In this document: positions 59,440-64,000 of the stretch, piece after piece
Position numbering within the stretch: the stretch's first letter is position 1
Layout of the letters: each line of letters opens with the position of its first letter
NCBI GenBank assembly: GCA_964036665.1
Contig: OZ038531.1
Span: 7,130,168 to 7,194,167 of the forward strand
Reading direction: 5' to 3'
Source of the DNA: Gordius sp. MW1
Taxonomy: Eukaryota; Nematomorpha; Gordioida; Gordea; Gordiidae
DNA length: 64,000 nucleotides
Notes under the pieces: model-generated
What the model was told of the DNA's origin: nothing
Seen by the model: the letters and a program-made list of their open reading frames with translations, nothing else
Database searches by the model: none
Translations under genes and position numbers: made by a program

Positions 59440-62400
59440 ATGGTGAATAAAATTATTTTAATAAAAATTTCAAGGAAAATTTTATTTGCCATTTTTGTCA
59501 CAAATATATCTACACTCATACTTTCAACAATATATTATTATGGCTATAACCAGATTAAACACAATTTCTGGGAACCCTCGACAGCCGTTTTTTTAGACAA
59601 CGGTATTCATTTGCATTCTAGGCATATCGGGACTTTTAGAGATATGAAGTAAGTTAAAGGAATCCATTTATTTCCATATTTTAATTTATAAAATGGCAGA
59701 TATATAACTGAGTTAGACCCCATTTCAAAATTTTGCGTGCCGCTGCAACGGAAGCTAATACAGTAGAATAAATTGTAGAAATGTTTATAAAACTTGTCTT
59801 ACTAAAAATGTTATTACTAAATACACTTGAGAATTAAATTTCTGTAACTTAAAAATTTAAGAGAGCTAAGTTATTTTAGCTATATAATTTTCATAATTGT
59901 ATAAATCGATTTCAACATACTCATAATTTTGCAACTTGTAAATATTTCCCATTCTGATATTTAGATATTTAATAAAATTAAATTAAATTCAGGATTTTAA
60001 CATTTTGCATATTTTATTTTGGCTAAGACTTTTTAACATTTGATCTAATGCATTTTAAAATAATTTGTATACAAGAAAATCTAAAGGCCATTATATGCCA
60101 CAATCAAAGATGAAATCTAGGAGTAGGTCAGTTTCGTATACACAATACAAGTTAGAACATTCCCAGGATGAAATTAGGTGGAAAGATAATTTATCAGTCC
60201 CATTAATTTTATTTTGGAGCAAGGCAGAGAGCATAAAAAAATTTTACTCTAAAATAATCAATTGCTCACCGTCGCAAGAAGAGCCACTATGTCAAGCAAC
60301 GATGGACCGATCTTATATGAATCAAAGCAGAGCTATTGTTTTTTATCCTCTAGATCTCTTTAATGAAAAGTTAGGAACCAAAGTTTATAAAGATATTTCT
60401 AAGTTAAAGAACGTGCTAAAAATTCTTTATGCAGTTGAATCGCCAGCTAGAATTAAGGAAAGTCAAGCCATGAGATTTCGAACAATCAACGTGACTTTTT
60501 GGTCCACATATTTTGACTGGATTATAGCCTACAATCCATGGAGCAAAATATTTGTACCGTACGGGTACGCTAAACGCCGCAAAAAAATTTCACGTCGCCT
60601 TAATTATAAAGTTGAAGAATTAGGCAAACGAAAGTTAATTATGGGTAAATGATAATTTTTACATTTTATTTTAACAATATTATATGCATGAGATTTTATG
60701 AGATTGATACCTGGTTTTTTGCGAAATAATAAACGTTATTGATATCATTTGCTCTATTTTCATAATAATGCAATAATAGACTATTCAACAGCTGTTGGGT
60801 GTAGGACGCCATCTTGGTGCAAAAATAACAATTTAAACGCTCCTGAATTTTTATAGTCTTATCAAAAACAAATATTTTGCTACTAAAAAAACATATGTAA
60901 GTTAAAGAAAAATAAAATAAGCTGCACCGTAATTGCCTAATTTGTTAAAAGAGGCACACTGGAGGCTTGGCTTTCTTTTCAACTTTTAAAAGCTAAATTA
61001 GCTGTTGACTGTTTTACATATGTTATTAATAGTCTATATTTATTTTATAAAATTTTTATTATGAAATTTTTCCATATGTGTGGATTTCAGCGATTTAACT
61101 TAAATTGTGCTTAAGCTAGATTATTACGTAGATTATTAAGCATCTCAACAATAAAATTTATAGAGTCAAAAAAATCAGTAGAAATTTCTAGTTTTATAAT
61201 CTGAACCTAGACTGAAGTCGGGCTCACGGGCCACCCCGACCCAAACCCGTCCAGCGAAGCCAACTAACTAAAATTTTACTTGAAATTAACCAAACTATAC
61301 GAGCTAAATAAATTGGCACAGGGTAATAATGTAGCAAATAAACTCCAGCTTTAAAAAATAAAATAGATAACTAACTCACAATGTTTACTTATTTTAAGCC
61401 CTTACGTATTTATTAATTTAAAGTTAGTTTATCCCGTTAAGAAACCGTAATCAATTGAATTTTTGTAAGGCTTATCCATGTTTTAAATTATGAATTAAGC
61501 AAAGAGTTTAACTCTAGACTATATTGTAAAATCAATTTAAAATGTAAAATTTCCCTGATTTTAATACTTAAAAAATGTCGGGGCGGGCTCAGACTAAGTT
61601 AGGACCAAATATAAAAAGAATTCGGGCTCAAGAATTCAAAAATAAAATCATCAGACTCGCGTTGACCTCGATTGAAAAAAAATTTATTTTTCAAGCTGGA
61701 GCTAATTTGAAATCTAAAGCTATATCCTAAATTTTAATTCGCATGAGCCAATCTTTTTCAAATAAAGACAAAGGAAAATAGAGTTTAATACCATTTAGAA
61801 CTTAACGAGAATTAAGAAATGCTACATATTTGCAATTTTTGTGATTCAATCTAATGAATATATCAAAGTATGTTAAAGATTTGTTAATTTCGATCGTGAT
61901 ATTAACTTTTTTAACTTGTTAAAGTTTGAACCTTAAATGCTCATTTTTTAAATTTGTGAAACGTTTTTTGATAAAAAATTTATGAAAGGAATCTTTTAAG
62001 GCACTTGCAAAATGCGATAAAATGTGCATTTAAAAATTGTTTAATTTCGTATTTAATTATAAAGCAGTTTGTCATCGGTTAAAGTTAATATTTTATAAAT
62101 TTATTGTCATATTGAATAAAATTGATATAATTTATCTTAATATTTTAAGCAATGGTGTCTAATTGTAAAGCCAAACGGCGTTTGGCATACATTGCAGAAT
62201 TAAAAAAACATTTGCCAGAGATGGATTTATTCGGTGAATGCTTCAACAACTCCATTTGTTGGTTAAAAGTAAATCCTTAATCATAATTAAATAAAAATGT
62301 TTAAAACATTTTTACCTCTCGATTTCCTGGGACAAATTTAAAAAATGTGTATATGGGCGTAGCCAGCATTTGAATTAGAGGGGGGCAAAAATAATTTAGG

Positions 62401-64000
62401 GAGGGGTAAAATGATTATTTTTTCTAATTTCAGCCATAATTTTAATAAATGTTAACAAAATTTTGGATATAGAGGGGGGCGGCCGCCCCTCCCTGCCCCC
62501 CCCCTGGCTACGCCCATGATTGTGTATTATTACCTATTAATGTATTCGTCTTTAACCCTCGAGAGCATTCCTCAAAATCCCGAACGCGAGAGCACAGGTG
62601 GGGTCTATTTGACCCCATTTTTTAACTGCTTATAATTTTAAAACTATTAATTAAAAACAACTCAAATTTTGAATTTATGTTAGGTGAAGACTCTTAATCA
62701 TAAATATAATTTTTGAGGAACAGTTAAATAATATTACCAAAGTTATTAACATTTTTCTGAAGTCACCTTTTTTTTCTTAAAATTAAAATGCCTCTCCTAA
62801 ATTTGTCTCTCAACATCATATATTATGAAATAAATCAAAATAAACGTGATTTTTATTAAAAGAATGTTCAAAATGTATTAAAAACACAAATTGTAAAAGA
62901 TATCATCAAACGAAAAAAAATACATACATTTTTTCCAATAGAAAAAAACTTACGTGAGGGCATATGTGGGGTCCACAGGACCCCAAAATGCTATAACTCC
63001 AAAAGTAATGGACCAAAACTTATAAAATTTTACCCAAACCTAGTTTTTGATAAAATAATGGACTACTGAAAAGGCCAGATCAATTCGTTTTGAAATGCGT
63101 TTTTTATTCAAGTTTGTAACTATCGTGGGGTCTGTGAGACCCCACTTGTGCTCTCGAAGGTTAAGCTAATTCTCAATATAAAGACAGGTGATTTTAGAAA
63201 TTATGATAATTATTGATATGAAATTAAAATATTCCTTGCTTAAAGTTATTGTTGTTCGCAGCCTCAAAACGGTTGTAAAGTTTCTTTGTTTATAAAAATT
63301 CTAAAGTTTTTATACATATAAACGTATTCAGAGATAATCTTTTCTGCCTTAAAATAAATGAAAGTTTTGACGATATTTCAAAGACATTTTTTTGTAAAGA
63401 GTAACTATCAATTAGCAAATGACACGACTATTAATTTTAAAGGTTGTTAATCGACTAAATCTCGTTAAACATGGCGCATTCAATACATTCCAAATCCAAC
63501 TTTTATAATTTTGCCTAAATATTTCTTAATTATCACATCTCTTTTTTATGACAAAATAAATTTACAAGCATACAACACTTTATAAAGGATGCCAACGGAG
63601 TGGTCGGTAAAAATCGCACTTGTCAAAACCTACTTTTCTCCAGCTACAAAACCGTGATCGGGATCGAAAACAGTTACGATTGCGCCGATTATATCACGGA
63701 AAAATATTGGTGGCCTCTAGCCCAGAATACCATACCCATAGTCGGGGGAACTAACTTAGAAAGCTATTCCAGGTTAGCCATACCTAACTCTTACATACAC
63801 ATTGAAGAGTGGAAAAATGCAGCGGCTCTAGCAAATCATTTGAGAAATTTGGATCAAAGCATAGCATTGCACTCGAGTTATTTACAGTGGCGAGCTGCCT
63901 GGTTTTACAGCACTGCACCTCTTAACGTATGGTGTCGCGTCTGTGTGAACATTAGAAATAACGAGGGCAAAAAGCCACAATCTCCAAACGCATTCGATAA
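59440..64000 (+). CDS. GT10 alpha-1,3-fucosyltransferase, 3' end outside the window
   Basis: Golgi type II membrane enzyme that moves fucose from GDP-fucose onto N-acetylglucosamine-containing glycans. Exons in phase: 59440-59648, 60076-60644, 62150-62268, 63588 to beyond the edge (436 codons visible). The ATG at 59440 is followed within 15 residues by a hydrophobic anchor of about 20 residues, the short-cytoplasmic-tail topology of the family. The basic stem follows. The catalytic part shows VFYPLDL, LYAVESPA, FDWIIAYNPWSKIFVPYGY, VSNCKAKRRLAYIAEL, and the donor-site motif FENS/DYITEK seen here as IENSYDCADYITEKYWWPL, then SYIHIEEW. The family branch (core or Lewis-type) cannot be set. Intron 3 holds a hAT MITE and a piggyBac MITE. 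Confidence 0.9.
60645..62149. other. Fucosyltransferase intron 2
   Basis: 1.5-kb AT-rich intron. Moderately GC-rich parts at 61,205-61,260 and 61,560-61,670 (GGGCTCACGGGCC, GGGGCGGGCTCAG) resemble pieces of the GC-rich dispersed repeat seen elsewhere. No other feature recognised. Confidence 0.4.
62352..62518. mobile_element. hAT-type MITE (CATGGGCGTAGC family), copy 5
   Basis: 167 bp, starting TATGGGCGTAGCCAGC (first base changed) and ending CTGGCTACGCCCATG. Flanks AATGTGTA (62344-62351) and ATTGTGTA (62519-62526) agree at 7 of 8. Inner sequence closely similar to the copies at 42,797 and 44,031. It lies in fucosyltransferase intron 3. Confidence 0.87.
62556..63160. mobile_element. piggyBac-type MITE
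   Basis: 605 bp, starting CCCTCGAGAGCATTCC and ending TGTGCTCTCGAAGG, with TTAA on both sides (62552-62555, 63161-63164). Its left half matches, reversed, the right end of the decayed piggyBac copy at 2,820-3,109. Several GTGGGGTC/GACCCCA palindromes lie near the ends. It lies in fucosyltransferase intron 3. Confidence 0.88.

Overview
The window is nuclear DNA of a metazoan, very probably an invertebrate. It is strongly AT-rich. Its genes are split by canonical GT-AG introns that range from about 32 nt to about 7 kb, and the space between exons is packed with DNA transposons, non-autonomous derivatives and simple repeats. An arthropod-like animal would fit the metalloprotease and fucosyltransferase types, but nothing here fixes the phylum. 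All exon models below were assembled by eye from splice signals, phase and family resemblance.

Layout. 0.8-1.4 kb: remnant of a non-LTR retrotransposon endonuclease. 1.9-3.1 kb: decayed piggyBac transposase. 3.9-6.4 kb: hAT element interrupted by a small Harbinger-type element. 7.3-11.9 kb: non-coding, with a hAT MITE and a GC-rich repeat. 11.96-23.96 kb (+): WDR46/UTP7, a nucleolar WD-repeat protein of the small-subunit processome. Its 6.9-kb intron 8 holds, on the opposite strand, a Ginger1 DNA transposon (18,174-21,967). This has a CCGG target duplication and an apparently uninterrupted 11-exon gene for an integrase-like transposase fused to an OTU protease. About 24.65-31.02 kb (+): adamalysin-type zinc metalloprotease, with a repeat-rich 3-kb intron. 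32.31-34.67 kb (-): V-ATPase proteolipid subunit c''. 35.2-36.4 kb: microsatellite and repeats. 38.09-46.58 kb (+): complete 14-exon formimidoyltransferase-cyclodeaminase (FTCD). 46.73-48.12 kb (-): Phox2-like paired-class homeobox gene, convergent with FTCD. 49.84-49.91 kb (-): tRNA-Phe(GAA). 50-59 kb: repeats, a LINE remnant, a TA-flanked long-TIR element, a THAP-like remnant and hAT elements. 59.44-64.0 kb (+): GT10 fucosyltransferase, running off the window.

The host genes are functionally unrelated (ribosome biogenesis, secreted protease, proton pump, histidine/folate metabolism, neural transcription factor, glycosylation), as expected for an ordinary animal chromosome. The standout is the Ginger1 element. 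Its target site, terminal TGT/ACA, zinc finger, D,D35E triad, GPY motif and OTU motifs all agree, and its 2106-nt spliced frame has no break. Target duplications also let several transposon families be delimited precisely: hAT MITEs of about 165 bp with 8-bp TSDs, Harbinger-type MITEs with TAA, a piggyBac MITE with TTAA, and a TA-flanked element.
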